Source: Mauremys mutica (Eukaryota > Chordata > Testudines > Geoemydidae). From it: a stretch of DNA of 64,000 bases. How positions within the stretch are numbered: the stretch's first letter is position 1; every line of letters starts with the position of its first letter. Under the pieces are notes generated by a model that ran no database searches, was not told the origin of the DNA, and worked only from the letters and a program-made list of their open reading frames with translations. Location: assembly GCF_020497125.1 (NCBI RefSeq), contig NC_059075.1, forward strand, positions 30,602,003 to 30,666,002, in the 5' to 3' direction. A program made the translations under genes and the position numbers. Of the stretch, positions 35,409 to 47,174 are shown piece by piece.

Positions 35409-37479
35409 GTGAGTAACAGACCCATAGAAGTGGAGGGCAGTAAATATGCTTGAGGCAAATAAATTGCACTTCTGCAACATGACAGCAAAATACATCTAAA
35501 GAGCTATACAGACGCTATTGTTGCATTTACTATTAGCAAGCTTTATAAAAATATAAATTGCAATTACTTGCCAGGTGGTAGGAGATTCAGTTGTGTGGAA
35601 AGTTAAGCTGGAAAAGCCCTCACCAAAATGAGTGCAGCAGAGAAGACCATAATGGTTGTAATGCAACAAAAGAAAGTTAGTTACTCCATTGCCACCTGCC
35701 TTTAATCATACTTGATCAAACACAATCTATTTGTTAATAATAGTACTTCCTTACCTACCTAATCCAGGGGGTTGTGAGGATTAACTAGTTAATGTTTGTA
35801 CAGTGCTTTGAAAGCATAACACACTGTACTATAGAGGCGTGGCAGCTCTGCTAGAGTTAAGAGTGAGTCGCTTACCGTTTAAAAGATGACTCTTCTAAGA
35901 GTTGTAAAATCCACATGCTGACTGACATTGTCTTGAAATTTGCTTTGCCTCATGGGGTTCCTAGGTACTGTTAGTGATCCACATGTGAGGTCCTTTGAGC
36001 ACAGTGTTCCCAAGATACAATCCCCCTACTAAAAGCCCCAACATCTTACAAAATCACATGGTGGTTTTAACTTTTTTTGCACACACTTGGGAGTCAAATT
36101 ATGGCTGAAATACTCCCCAGTCTTGTCAGTCACTTCGGATTTATTTAAATCAGCTTATGGTACCTGCAGCCCCCTTGCGAAGTTACTCAATATTAAGCTT
36201 AAAACTCCAGATGGTATGTCAGTAGCTGAAGCCAAAGAGAACAAAAGACATGCAACAAGACTAGGGCTCTGTTAACATCCAAAGGGTTTCCAGCCAATCT
36301 ATTATCACCAGTTCTAGTAACTGGATGGCTCAAGGTGACATGCTCTGGTCACTGAACCTGAGCAACACTGATGCACTGAGAGTCTGAGCACTTTCAGCAA
36401 ATGTGGCTTGGGCATGTTTCTTGCTCTCTGCCTGCATTCTGCAGGGGCTTCTTTTGGGAGTTTTGCCCCAAGATCAAAATTCTGGTTTTAAGAGCCATAT
36501 TTTAAAGTGCTTTAAAATCTATATGCAGACTCTGATTTTATTTTAGAAGTACTGTCAAGGAAATTAGCATTACTTAAATAGAGGGAAGATGAGAGATTCT
36601 AGGAAGCAGTTAGGGTAATGTCATCAACCAGAACAATGGGATTTAGTGTGATCAAAGGAAAGCAAGTTGCTGGGTCTTTTAATATTCACAGAGTTTAAGG
36701 CCAGCAGGGACCATTAGGACATAACATAGATAACAAAATTTACCTTTATTGGCTGTCAGTGCAAGATATCTCTTTGGTCAAGTATTTGCTCAAGTTCAGC
36801 CCATCCATGGGGTGTTTATGGATTATGGTTTGTGTGTGTAATAAAGAGAGGAGGCTATTTAGATCATCATTGTGGACTGTCTGATTTAATTAGAGGTGTA
36901 CCTGAAACAAAACTCCAGACCCAGGCTTTGGAAGAATTGGACTTTGTGGCTCTGGCCAGGCTTTAGATTTATTCTCTGACTGTATTTAATCTATGACATG
37001 TCCCTGAAAGGTGTTGGACACACATCCTGTCCAAAAAGTAATGTAATTATTTATATAGCCCCATTGATGTTCATGGTTCTGCACCGTAAGTGAGCTAGGC
37101 CAATAATTAACAGGTCCCTAACCTGAAGAGCTTATAGGCTAAATTCCTACCAGGACAATCATGCATTAGGAGTCCACAGCTGCAGAGCTGTCAGAAAAGA
37201 AAGTCCAAATTCTTGAGGGATCAAAGGAGACAAAAGTTTCAGTATGAAGAGCAGTTTTGGCAGAGCCTAGAGAGCAGAAGGAAGATGAAGGCAGAGATAT
37301 AGGAAGGATGAGGGTGGAGCTATGGAGAGCTCTGAATGCAAGCAAAGGAAATGAAAGTTACATGGTTCTTTAAGCCAGTTAAGTTTTGTACTCCATTATT
37401 TTTTGCTTTCATAGCAACGTGTAGTGAAATAGGTGTTGCAGAATTGGCTCAATACTGATGATAATTCTGTCCACATTAG
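35409..37479. other. FBLN5 intron between exons 9 and 10
   Basis: A CR1-tip-like fragment on the minus strand lies at about 36690-36730 (aaggccagcagggaccatta). Nothing else was recognised. Confidence 0.45.
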
Positions 37480-37675
37480 TCGCTGCATGTGTCCAGCTGA
37501 AAACCCCGGTTGCAGAGATCAACCATTCACCATCCTATACAGAGACATGGACATCATGTCAGGACGGTCCGTGCCGTCTGACATCTTCCAAATGCAAGCA
37601 ACAACTCGCTTCCCTGGTGCCTATTACATCTTCCAAATCAAATCAGGGAATGAGGGCAGAGAATTCTACATGCGG
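37480..37675 (+). CDS. FBLN5: FBLN5 coding exon (human exon 10): start of fibulin C-terminal domain
   Basis: The 196-bp exon begins with one base completing N, then 65 codons from RCMCPAENPGC to GNEGREFYMR. This is the last cysteine-bearing segment and the first part of the fibulin-type C-terminal domain, the module that in this family mediates matrix interactions, including elastic-fibre factors. It leaves in phase 0. The acceptor is acattag (ending 37479) and the donor gtgagt (37676). Conservation with human is very high; visible differences include IM for VV in the MSGRSVP region and F for Y in TTRFPGAYY. Confidence 0.97.
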
Positions 37676-39170
37676 GTGAGTAAGTCTGTATAGAGTCCTA
37701 CCAGTATCTTATAGTTTGCCACATCCTTCTCTGACAGCTGTACTATGTTTTTAATGTGTACTATTTAAAATTTCAGTGCAAGATCTCTCATAGGGGCAGA
37801 CGTGTGCCTGTCATACTACATCCATAGCCATGCAGTGTAATGTACTGGTCATAATCACAGCGGGCTGCTCAAACCCAGAAAGGCTGTGGATGCTAGTTCT
37901 GCAGGAAGGTGATGTATCCCAGGGAAAGATACTCTATAATGGCAGTGTAGGGAATTCACCAGACTAGCCCAGCATGCCCCACTTGTGCTATTCCATACGT
38001 GGCAATATGGCTCAGTGACATCTTGAAATAGCTGAGGAGAGAGGCTGGTTTAAAATGTTATCAGGTTGTTTGGGTTTTTTTTTTAACTGAAAAACTGAGT
38101 TTTCTATTAAAAGAAAGTTTTGCAGAGAGTGTCTGTTTTCTTCAAGACTTCTTGATTTTTTGTCAGGAAACCGAAAATACAAAACTCAAAATGCTCAGTC
38201 AAAACACAAACATTTTTGGCTAAAAACTGAAAAAAATTCAGTTTGCAGGGGTTTGGATTTTTAATAAAATGTCCAGATTTTCCGCACAATTTGCAGCTGA
38301 CCTCTTTCTCTACCCCCACCCCCACCCCGCCCCGCTTTCCATTGGATAGGTATTGGACAGCTGGCATTCTTAGAACAAGGAGCATCGTTCTTGGTGGGAC
38401 TCAGAAGCTTGGGTAGTAACCACAAGTAGAATCTGACCCTGATAGTCAAACCAAGTGCCATTCATAGGAATACATGTAATGACACTTTCAGCACATCATA
38501 AGAAATAATATTAGAACAGATTCTGGCATTTCCCAATTCACATTCTTCATGGTAGCATTGGATTCCGAACTTTAAAATGGCATCAGCTTTGTCTTAAGGT
38601 TCCAGGCAGTTCCAGGGATAATCATTTCCATCCTGTAGCAGCATTTTGCTGTTGTAAAGTTTTATTGTCCCAGATTTTTTCACCTATCTGGACTGATCAG
38701 TCAGTTGTGTGGGGTTCACAGACAAATTCCATTGTTCAAATCTGATTCCGTTCTTTCTTTATCCCAGAAAGTACCCAAGGCCTTTCTTTTATTGGACATG
38801 TTGCACTTTTCCTTTAACTGGTAACAGAATATTCCCAGAGTGTCTAGGTTATAACCAGCAGGTGGTGCCTGTTCCTTTGTTTTGGAAAAAAATAAAAACG
38901 AGAGGTTATAGATGTGGGGGATGAGGGTGGGGCAGGCAGATACTGCTATATTGTTAAAAGTGCCATCTGTCAGGTGGGTTGTTAAACTTAAGCCCGTGCT
39001 GCCCATCTCTGGTGAGCTATCCCACTGTCAGCTCAAATTTTTGTGGTACTTTTTCAAAACCTAGCTGGAGCTAAGCAAAGTGCTCTGGCTAACATTATGT
39101 GTCTCAGTAAAACAGGTCCCAGGCTGTGTGTGTGATGTTCTGCTGAATGGTGATTTGCTGCTCTATTTAG
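37676..39170. other. FBLN5 intron between exons 10 and 11, first half
   Basis: It holds a C-rich low-complexity tract (about 38311-38335) in otherwise AT-rich intron. No exon signal was seen. Confidence 0.4.
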
Positions 39171-39174
39171 GAAC

Positions 39175-39325
39175 ACCGGACCAGATTTTCAAGTGCTGAG
39201 AACCAACCATTTTGGCTAGATTATCAAGCATTCAGACTGCATTTAGGTACCTAAACGAGAGCCAGATTTTCAGAAGTACTTGAGGGATGAGTTTATTATG
39301 AGTGCTGAGCAAATCTGAAAATCTG
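39175..39325. repeat. Hairpin-type repeat, ccagattttcaa ends
   Basis: Opposed ccagattttcaagtgctgag and gctgagcaaatctgaaaatc segments flank ttaggtacctaaa. It is related to the small elements at 14803 and 26478. Confidence 0.5.
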
Positions 39326-39486
39326 ACCCACAATCCCAGCATTGTTTTCACCTTTGTGTATAATACATTTAAAGGAGTCTCTCAAAAGGGTCCGATTTTG
39401 CAACACATATTTATGCAAATGAAAACCAACCCTCTTTCCACTGAAACTGGAAAAATATTCATGAACAGTTTTCTAGACATATGAAG

Positions 39487-39685
39487 TATCAGAAGGGTAG
39501 ATGTGCTAATCTGGATCTGTAAAAGCGGCAAAGAGTTCTGTGGCACCTTATAGACTAACAAACATATTGGAGCATGAGCTTTCGTGGGTGAATGCATCCG
39601 GCAAAGTGGGTATTCACCCACGAAAGCTCATGCTCCAATACGTTTGTTAGTCTATACGGTGCCACAGAACTCTTTGCCACTTTTA
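39487..39685 (+). mobile_element. Fold-back copy of a Penelope-like or related retroelement
   Basis: It starts tatcagaagggtagatgtgc, the same head as the copy at 63296. It then has two 67-bp inverted arms (39527-39593 and 39612-39678) with only about 4 differences, separated by 18 bp. A perfect 13-bp target duplication (tagacatatgaag) flanks it at 39474-39486 and 39686-39698. A long, irregular duplication suggests target-primed retroposition and not cut-and-paste transposition. Assignment to Penelope-like elements is from memory of reptile repeats. Confidence 0.75.
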
Positions 39686-40279
39686 TAGACATATGAAGTT
39701 TTTGTAATATATTATTTTTAAATAAAGTCTAAATTTTGGAACTTAAAACCACTTCACAGTGTCTCTTTAAATGGATAAAAAAATGTCTGCATCAAACCAA
39801 AATAAACTTCATGAAGCTTAAGAACTAACGGAAACAGGAAAAGAATACCTGGCCCAACATGCCAGCACCTCTTGAATCCATGGTCTTGCTTTTTCCTCCA
39901 GATAATAATGATGGATTTATATGTACAATAACAACTTTCATCTGCAAGGATCCCCACATGCTTTACAAACTGATAAAACTGTACAAAGTGACACTTCCTA
40001 TACCATTGAAATGCAGCCATCTCTGGGGTGAAGTGCAGTAGCTCTCAACAGTGCCTGTAAATACACAACAGTTCAACACAGGAAATGCAAAGCGCCTTTT
40101 CTAATTGAAAGTGGACTGTAGGAGATATTTAGGCAGGCAGAATGTAATTGTCTGTTTAAGCATTTACAGTGAGTGACGTGGGTCTTTAATTACCCCTGTT
40201 TTATACATCAGCCAAATACAGCAACCACAGCAGCACAGTGTCCTCTACCGCTCTGCTAGAGCACTGCTTCAGTAATGAC

Positions 40280-40565
40280 AGGGTATGTCTACACAGCAAA
40301 TGAAGGGTGATTAAAGCTAGTGTAAATCTAGCTAACGTGTAACTATGAGAGAGGAGACAAGGCAGCACAGACTGCATCATAGGTTAGCAACCCAAATGTG
40401 TGCCCACAGTACCCAATGGCTTGTACATGGGCTTGTACTAGCCCCACTGAAGCCCAGGCTGCCACATCTTCACTACTGTTGTTACCCATATTAGCTAAAT
40501 TAAAGTTAGTACAGGTATGCCTATCCGCACTATGATCACACCTCCATTGCTGTGTACATACCTTG
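40280..40565. mobile_element. Inverted-repeat element, agggtatgtctacacagcaa termini
   Basis: The left end agggtatgtctacacagcaa and the right end ttgctgtgtacatacctt are inverted copies about 285 bp apart. It lies about 380 bp upstream of the last FBLN5 exon. Superfamily unassigned. Confidence 0.7.
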
Positions 40566-40654
40566 AAAGAAAATAGTGAGACCTATTGAATCACCAGTAC
40601 CTGGGTTTCCTCTGGAGGTGTCCCACCCATGTACTCACCAAGTCAATGAGGTAC

Positions 40655-40870
40655 AATGTATAGGGCACTAAACTAGGGATCAGGAAACCTGGCTTTAATT
40701 CCCAGCTGTACCATTGACTTACTGCCTGACCTTTGTTCACTTAACTATTCTGTGCTCAAATCTTTCCATCTATCAAAGAGGAATAATGACACTTGCCCAC
40801 CTCAGCAAAATGGATGGAAGGGCTAAGGAAGCATCGTTCTGAGATGTGAGACACTCAACCATTAAGTAGT
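40655..40870 (+). repeat. MIR/CORE-type SINE
   Basis: It has a tRNA-like head (gggcactaaactagggatca) and an ggaaacctggctttaattcc box-B-like region, followed by a decayed body. It ends about 70 bp before the last FBLN5 exon. Confidence 0.65.
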
Positions 40871-40943
40871 ATACTCTAAGATCATAAACGTAATGTATCA
40901 TCTTTGGAAATCTCACCTGCTTCTCTCTCTGTTTTGCACACAG

Positions 40944-41105
40944 CAAACGGGACCTATCAGTGCTACTCTAGTGATGACCCGTCCCGTGAAAGGGCCCCGT
41001 ACCATTCAGTTGGACTTGGAAATGATCACAGTTAACACTGTCATCAACTTCAGAGGGAGCTCTGTCATCCGGCTGAGGATATACGTATCACAGTACCCGT
41101 TCTAA
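40944..41105 (+). CDS. FBLN5: FBLN5 terminal coding exon (human exon 11) with stop
   Basis: The exon starts after cacacag (ending 40943) in phase 0 and encodes QTGPISATLVMTRPVKGP through IRLRIYVSQYPF, followed by TAA at 41103-41105: 53 residues, as in human. It completes the fibulin C-terminal domain. The only clear changes from the human protein are V for I in RPVKGP and T for E just after it. With the six upstream exons it gives 322 residues, equal to human residues 127-448. No frameshift or premature stop is present, so this is a functional gene and not a pseudogene. Confidence 0.97.
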   Translation, partial: QTGPISATLVMTRPVKGPRTIQLDLEMITVNTVINFRGSSVIRLRIYVSQYPF

Positions 41106-41805
41106 ACCTTCAGTACGGTCCCTTTAAACGTTAAAAGCAACAACAAAAAGACATTATCCCCTTTCTGCAGATCTTTTTCCTCAAAAAAATATAGCAGCTC
41201 AAAACCTAACCAGCGTTACCACAGACACAACAGCCTACGCCATCTGATGAGAGAAGCCTCTTCATATACAATCCTTCCAGGATGCAGACATCTGAACATG
41301 TATTGTCAGCAGATCCCGTATGATTTTATATGTGATTATATGTTTTAAGAACCTTTTGTTGTTGTTGTTGATTTTAAAAACTTTTCTAGGGTGTGATTTT
41401 ATGCTCCAAAGACTGTGAACTTCCCCACCTCTGTAACTGCAACACTGCTTAGCAAAGGCACCAAACAAACTGAGGGAAAAGCTGGCTTTTGCTATTTTGC
41501 TTTTTTTATTTTAAAAGGAAGGCAAACAAACAAAAAATTCACCTGTCCAAATGTGGAATCTGAGAAGCACTAACTACCATTGCCAGTTGTTTCTGGAATT
41601 GTCAGTCATACAGTCTGTCTCAGTTGTCCCTACATTTGGCTTAGCTCCATCTGTCCTTTTTGACCGTACTTCTTAGTTGAGTCATTGTAAGTTCATTCTA
41701 CAATACATGTTGTACTATGCTTGCTGGATCTATAAGCCCTCCTTTTTAACAAAGTGTCACCTGCGTGGGTTCCTCACTGTATTAAATATTCCTACATAAT
41801 TGAGT
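41106..41805 (+). other. FBLN5: FBLN5 3' untranslated region (approximate end)
   Basis: The sequence after the stop codon is A/T-rich and has no recognisable repeat for about 700 bp. The end is set from the ATTAAA at 41781 and is an estimate. A short GTT/TTG run lies at about 41356-41370. Transcript data would be needed to fix the cleavage point. Confidence 0.65.
41781..41786 (+). promoter_or_regulatory. Candidate FBLN5 poly(A) signal (ATTAAA)
   Basis: This is the common ATTAAA variant of the polyadenylation hexamer, 676 bases after the stop codon. A G/T-rich stretch (ggattgtgtatttt) follows at about 41825-41840, where a downstream element would be expected. The next canonical AATAAA noticed on this strand is far away, at 42950. 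Confidence 0.5.
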
Positions 41806-42186
41806 TCAAAGAGGTCTATCACTGGATTGTGTATTTTAAAATAATTAGGGCCTGATCCTTATGTTCACCAAGGCAGCATGAGCATAAATGTTTGCTGCCA
41901 GAATAGTATAAAGGGGCCTTAGCATAACTGAGTCAGGTCCTGAGTGTTCAACTGCTTTGCATACTTTTAATGATTGTGCATAATTAGCAAAGATTATGAA
42001 GTGCCTGTGCTAGTTCTGTGGTTATGGCCAGAGCTAATTTCCCATTGTAACCCCAATATTCAATTTTGCTAAACCCAATTTCCCCAAAAGAAAATAATCA
42101 CCCAAAAATTACATATGCCAAAACTCTTCCCAGAATAGAATTTTTCTGAAAAGTTTTTTGGGAAAAATTAGAAGATGAATTTTTAA

Positions 42187-42265
42187 AGTTGTGGGATAAA
42201 ATCTTGGTCTGGTTGAAATCAAGGGGAGTTTTGCCATTGACTTCAGTGGGCCAGGATTTCACCCT
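42187..42265. repeat. Short hairpin repeat with CATTGACTTCAGTGG core
   Basis: The opposed ends are gggataaaatcttggtctgg and ggccaggatttcaccc, around a ccattgacttcagtgg centre. It is the same kind of hairpin as 2254-2320. Confidence 0.6.
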
Positions 42266-42269
42266 GATG

Positions 42270-44540
42270 TGGTTTTTGTAAGTTTTTCTCTTGTTGACTG
42301 TTTACAATGTTTCCAGTGTTTTTTTTCCTCTCCATTGGCTAATCTTACCTCCCAAATGGCTTGGCCAACAAAGGCTAAATTTTGCAGGCCTGAGGACAAA
42401 TGGCTCAGTGTTTCTCAGAGGGCTAATAGGGGATTAACAAAGATATATAATGTGAAACAGCTCGGAATGAGGTGTTTGTACTCCCACGTTATGGTAGGCT
42501 GGGAAGCAATATATTAGAGCTTCATTAGTGTAGGGATGTAAAGAGGAGGACTGCAGGCTCAGGAAGCTCTCAGGCACAGTTCCATGAAGGAATAGAGAAA
42601 CTGACTATCTTGCTTATAACAGGCTTTTCAAATTCAGGACTGTTTTTTATTTCCCCCAGCAGAAGTACCCTTTGTTTACCAAGTTGCTCTTTATTTTTAA
42701 TCAGTATGAAGAAAGCCCTGGTACTTTGGAGCCGAGCAGAGAAATGCTCTGCACAGAACGGAGTGTGCCTTAAAGTAGCAGGACACTGTATTTTGTTTCT
42801 TTATTATTTTATCTTTTCCTGTTACCTCAGCTGCAGTGTGTGATATGCTGGGACAGAGCTGTTTTCACATGTCTACAGACCACCATATACAACCCTTTAT
42901 ATGATATATAACAACCCTGCTGATTTCTGCCAGGCTGTGCTGAGCCAGAAATAAAAGGTGGGAGGTCAGGGAGACGTGGTCAGGCAGCTGTCCTGGAGGA
43001 GCTAGGGAAGGAGTATAGAGAGAAGGATCAACAGGGACTGAGGCTCAAAAGGGGTCCACGCATCAAATTCCTCAGTCTTGGAGGAAAGGGGAGGGCAGGT
43101 GATGGGAGGCATATGGTTGGGAGGGCAGGATAGAGAAGCACTGACAGGTGACAGGGGAAGGTAAAAAGTGAGACACAAGGGATTTGGGAGCAGGACAGGG
43201 AAAGGCAAAGTCTTGCATTAAAGACTTTAAACTCTTAATGCTGTCTGTTATGAAACTTTAATGCTTATAGTTTTCTATGTAGCAAAATCCCTCTCCTCTC
43301 CCTCCACTAATCCCTTAGCCCACCAATACGGCTCTGTCCACCCCCCATATCACCCACTGGAGAGGAACCCCACTTTGTTGGTCCTTATATAATCTCTTGG
43401 AGCAAGTCTCTTCTTCTGGGCCACTCTATGGGAACTTAATCGAGCCTTTGGCATTCATTAAAGCACATGAAAACACTAGAGGAATTCCAGAACAAAACAT
43501 TTGTTGAAAGAGATTTAAGGTTGAAAGTGTGATTCAGCAGAGCCCAGGAATGCCCATAAAACAATATTACACTTTCAACACAAACACTTTGTGCCTTAAA
43601 ATATGTGAAAATGTCTGGAAGCCATGAAAATCAGCCACTTCCCCTCTGCCATAAAGTCTTGTATCACTTGCTATCACCCCAGCCAACCTGAACCTTGCCA
43701 AACTATATACCAACCTCAAAATAACAAATTACTACACGATTACAACATCTAACACCACCACATTTTCTATTCAAAGGATCCATTTCCAATATACTAGTAC
43801 ACAAGCACCGGTTATAGCAGTTCTGACAAATAAGGACCACACATGTTAGTTTTCACATAATATAGATTCAGATGGTTAAAAATGCAAACTTTCAGGCTCT
43901 GCAAACACTTACATAACCCTGTGTCGCGAGGTAGCTAGGCCCTGTCAGCAGAGCAGGTGTGTCCAGTTGAGATAATTAAATGGGATAGAGCTAAACCTGG
44001 GCAGGGACAGCAGGCAGGGAGAGGAGGCATGACAGGCTATGCCTGGAATGGGGAACTGTAGAGGAGTGGTGCTAATGTCTCTGGTAGGCCCTTAGAGCAA
44101 GGGGCCATGTACTCAGGAAGGTTATCCTGGAGTTGCTTTTCCAGAAGAGCACCAGAGCTGGCTGAATGAGGACTGGCTGAGCAGGGAGCTGGATGAGGTA
44201 GTAGGAAGCAGCATTACTAAAGACGCCTGGGAGGGGAGGCTGTGAAACCATAGGACACTGGGAGGAACTTCCTGTTTGCTTCAGTTTGAACAGTAAACTG
44301 GGCCTAAAGCAAGTGTGGGTGTCGCTATGAGTGCTTGTTACACTCGGGGGAAGCCCTGCTCTGCTACCCCCTACAGCTCCAAACTTCCTCTAACACCAGC
44401 CAGAGCCATAATTCTAGTCTTAGTCGTACAATTAGTCTTCTAGTCCCCCACCACATCATGCTGGGGGGAAGTATATAGAACTCTGACATATCTCTATTTA
44501 CTGGGCATTTAATAAACAATAGCTCTAATCAATAGTGTAG
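42270..44540. other. Intergenic DNA 3' of FBLN5
   Basis: No gene was seen. The segment at about 43921-44385 (gtcgcgaggtagctaggccc ... gtgcttgttacactcggggg) has a composition unlike its surroundings and may be a solo LTR or other repeat, but I could not confirm termini. An isolated AATAAA lies at 42950. Confidence 0.4.
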
Positions 44541-44544
44541 AGCT

Positions 44545-44765
44545 GGCAGCACACATGGTCTAGTGAATATGGCACTAGACTGGAAGTCAGGAGACCTGAG
44601 GTCTGTTTCTGGCTCTGCTGCTCACCTGCTGTGTGACCTTGGGTAAGTCACTTTGCATCTCTTTCCCCTTCCACCCTGTGACTGTCTTGTCTCTTTAGAC
44701 TGTAAATTCTTTGGGGCAGAGAATCTCTCTTGCTATGTGTTTGTAGTGTCTAACATAATCTCCGT
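44545..44765 (+). repeat. tRNA-derived SINE with conserved tail
   Basis: It has a head atggtctagtgaatatggca, then gagacctgaggtctgtttct, then tgtgtgaccttgggtaagtc, and a tail gactgtaaattctttggggc. The order and spacing match a reptile CORE/MIR-type SINE with the long tail variant. Confidence 0.8.
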
Positions 44766-44996
44766 AGGGGTATAGCTACACTGGGTGACCCATGCAGCTG
44801 GCTTGGGCTAAGGGGCTGTTCAACTGTGGTGTAGCTGTTCAGGCTCTAGGACTCTGCGCGGTGGGAGGGTCCCAGATCTTGGGCTGCAGCCTGAGTCAGA
44901 ACATCTGCATTGCAATTAAATAGCCTGAGCACCATGAGCTTGAGTCAGTTGGAATGAGCCAGCCACAGGTGTCTAATTGGAGTGTAGACATACCCT
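44766..44996. mobile_element. Inverted-repeat element, gggtatagctacact termini
   Basis: The left end aggggtatagctacact and the right end agtgtagacataccct are inverted copies. It abuts the preceding SINE. It is related to the elements at 3147 and 40280. Confidence 0.7.
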
Positions 44997-45047
44997 GGAA
45001 ATACTGTAATACAAATAAAGAATAGTAATCTTCACTACAGAACAAAC

Positions 45048-45170
45048 TAGGGTGACCAAGACAGCAGGTGTGAAAAATTGGGATGGGGGTGGGAGGTAAT
45101 AGGCGCCTATAGAAGAAATGCCCCAAATATCGGGACTGTCCCTATAAAATAGGGACATCTGGTCACCCTA
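45048..45170. mobile_element. Short non-autonomous hAT-type element
   Basis: The 123-bp element is bounded by tagggtgacc and its inverse ggtcaccta-type end (ggtcacccta). A perfect 8-bp target duplication gaacaaac lies at 45040-45047 and 45171-45178. Confidence 0.92.
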
Positions 45171-45477
45171 GAACAAACCAAGTAGGAAATCTAGTCCCAC
45201 AAATGGGTAGAGGGAATGATGCGAGCCAGGTAGGATGACAAATGAAGATGTGTGGTGAAGGATGATATGGTAGTGGGGAACTGACTGGATCCTCTAATTG
45301 TTTATTTCCAGACTGTTTAACTTGGGGATCTTCTTAGGGGTATACTTTTTATGCAGCAAATGGGATGTTATTTTCTATTAACTGACTTCCACTGAAACAT
45401 ACTTTCAACCAGAACTTTTTTTAAAAATGAAGGTTTGTTTGGGCATAGTTCCTATTCTGCTTCCTGTACAACTGTTG

Positions 45478-45612
45478 TAGAATCATAGGATTGGAAGAGT
45501 CCTTGAGAGGTCATCTAGTCCAGTCCCCTGAACTCATGGCAGGACTAAGTATTTCTAGACCATCCCCCTACAAGGGGATGAATACACAATCACAAGCCAG
45601 ACTTCCATTCAT
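45478..45612 (-). mobile_element. CR1 LINE 3' end, antisense
   Basis: The complement of a CR1 tail: gaatcataggattggaagag, then ggtcatctagtccagtcccc. It is heavily 5'-truncated. Confidence 0.85.
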
Positions 45613-45679
45613 GGATTTTTAACTGAATAAAATTGACACTGACCTATTTATCAGTCTTCTAACTTAGATGAAACCAAAT

Positions 45680-45957
45680 GCTCAGGGTTTGTCTACACAG
45701 CAAGTTACTGTGCAGTAAGCCGGGGTGAGTATCTATAGTACAACAGCTTGCTGCACAGTAACATCCTGTGTGGATGTTGCTCTGAAATTCCTGGAGTGTG
45801 GCTTGATGTGTTACTACTTCGAAGTATGGTAAGCTGAGCCATACTCCAGGACTTTCAGGTGTTCTGTAGCAATGTCCATGCACGGTGTTACTGCACAAGC
45901 TGTGGGCTGTAGATTCACACCCTGGTTTGCCACACAGTAACTTGCCCCTAGAGGGTC
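45680..45957. mobile_element. Inverted-repeat element, tctacacagcaagttactgt termini
   Basis: The left end cagggtttgtctacacagca followed by agttactgtg pairs with the right end cacacagtaacttgccc. The interior repeats gcacagtaac in both orientations. It is related to 40280-40565. Confidence 0.65.
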
Positions 45958-46437
45958 TGAACACCCCAGGTTGCTAAGAATTGAAATGTCAGCATCTCTC
46001 AGGACTTAGCTCATGCATAAGTCAGGATTGTTAGTTCTCAACATGGGAGTCTACATTCAGCTTTAGCCTTCTCTGACTTTCTCTTGAAAGACTTGTCCCT
46101 CTGTTCAGATGTAGCCTAGCTTGATCTTTCATTATGTCTTAGGTGCATCATTAGCATCAGCACAATCAATAAATCCAGTCTTCTCTAGCTAAAAATGGAC
46201 AGAACATCAGTATCACTGTTCAATGGTTCCCAAATCTAGTCTGTCTCTAGGATTTCCTGTTGCACTTGTCTCTGTAGTAGCTGTCCGTGTTAAAAACCTG
46301 TTGAAAGAAATTCACTGCTCAGCAACATGGAAAAGAAATGAATCTTGCTTGTATGTTGTTCAGTTCGGCCAGATGATTCATTCTTGCGATAGTTAAGTGC
46401 GGAATGTTGTAGAAAGGCGAATAAGTCTGTCTACAGG

Positions 46438-46517
46438 CAGATCCTCAGCTAGTATAAATTGGCATAGCTCCATTGACTTCAATAGAGCTATGACAAATTA
46501 CACCAACAGAGGATCTT
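46438..46517. repeat. Short hairpin repeat, agatcctcagctagtataaa end
   Basis: The left end agatcctcagctagtataaa and the right end caccaacagaggatct flank a tccattgacttcaatagagc centre, giving a near-complete hairpin of about 80 bp. Confidence 0.6.
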
Positions 46518-46529
46518 CCTGTAATTTTT

Positions 46530-46553
46530 CTCTGTGTGTGTGTGTGTGTGTGT
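46530..46553 (+). repeat. (GT)n microsatellite
   Basis: About eleven consecutive TG units. Confidence 0.95.
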
Positions 46554-47174
46554 ACACATTTCTGCATGAATTGAGGAAGAATTTACAATGGCTAAAATTG
46601 GATGAGATATGGTGTGTATATATACATCTGGAAATAGCCATAACTAAAGAGTGCAAGGTGAAGAGAGATGACTGAGCAGTGTTTGATCATCCCAAATGAG
46701 TATATATAAATAGCTTGATTACTCCACATATTGCTGCTGTATATTGTGAGTCAAACTGTGGCTTGCTCTGCATAGAATCATGTGCCATCAAACCTATGGC
46801 CAGCTGTAGAAGCTTGGGGCAGATACTGGCCATCCCTAAGAGTGGCCCCTCTGCAATATCACAGGTCATTATGACAAATGGTACATAGGGGTCCTGGAGA
46901 GTTTATGCTTGGATACTCTGCCCTCCTGCTGGGGCTGAGTGGGGTAGCAGGGTGGAGGTAGGGGCTTGGCCATCTCACCTTCTCCATAGGGACTTCGCTC
47001 TGTGGCCTGAGTGACCTACCCCCAGCCACAGCCCACCCTGGGCACCCCTGCCCCAATGTTTATACGTGGCTACCCCTAATCCAGCAATGGCTTCTCTTCT
47101 CACCTCATCCCTATGTAAATTATTCCTACTTTTTGTATGAATAGGCTGCAGTATGGGTCTTGACCAGAATACTC

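Noticed and set aside
42950..42955. AATAAA as the FBLN5 poly(A) signal
   Set aside because: It is 1.85 kb after the stop and past a hairpin repeat at 42187. The nearer ATTAAA with a G/T-rich follow-up is preferred, though alternative use is possible.
43921..44385. Solo LTR
   Set aside because: The composition is suggestive, but I could not identify matching TG...CA termini or a target duplication, so it is mentioned only within the intergenic entry.
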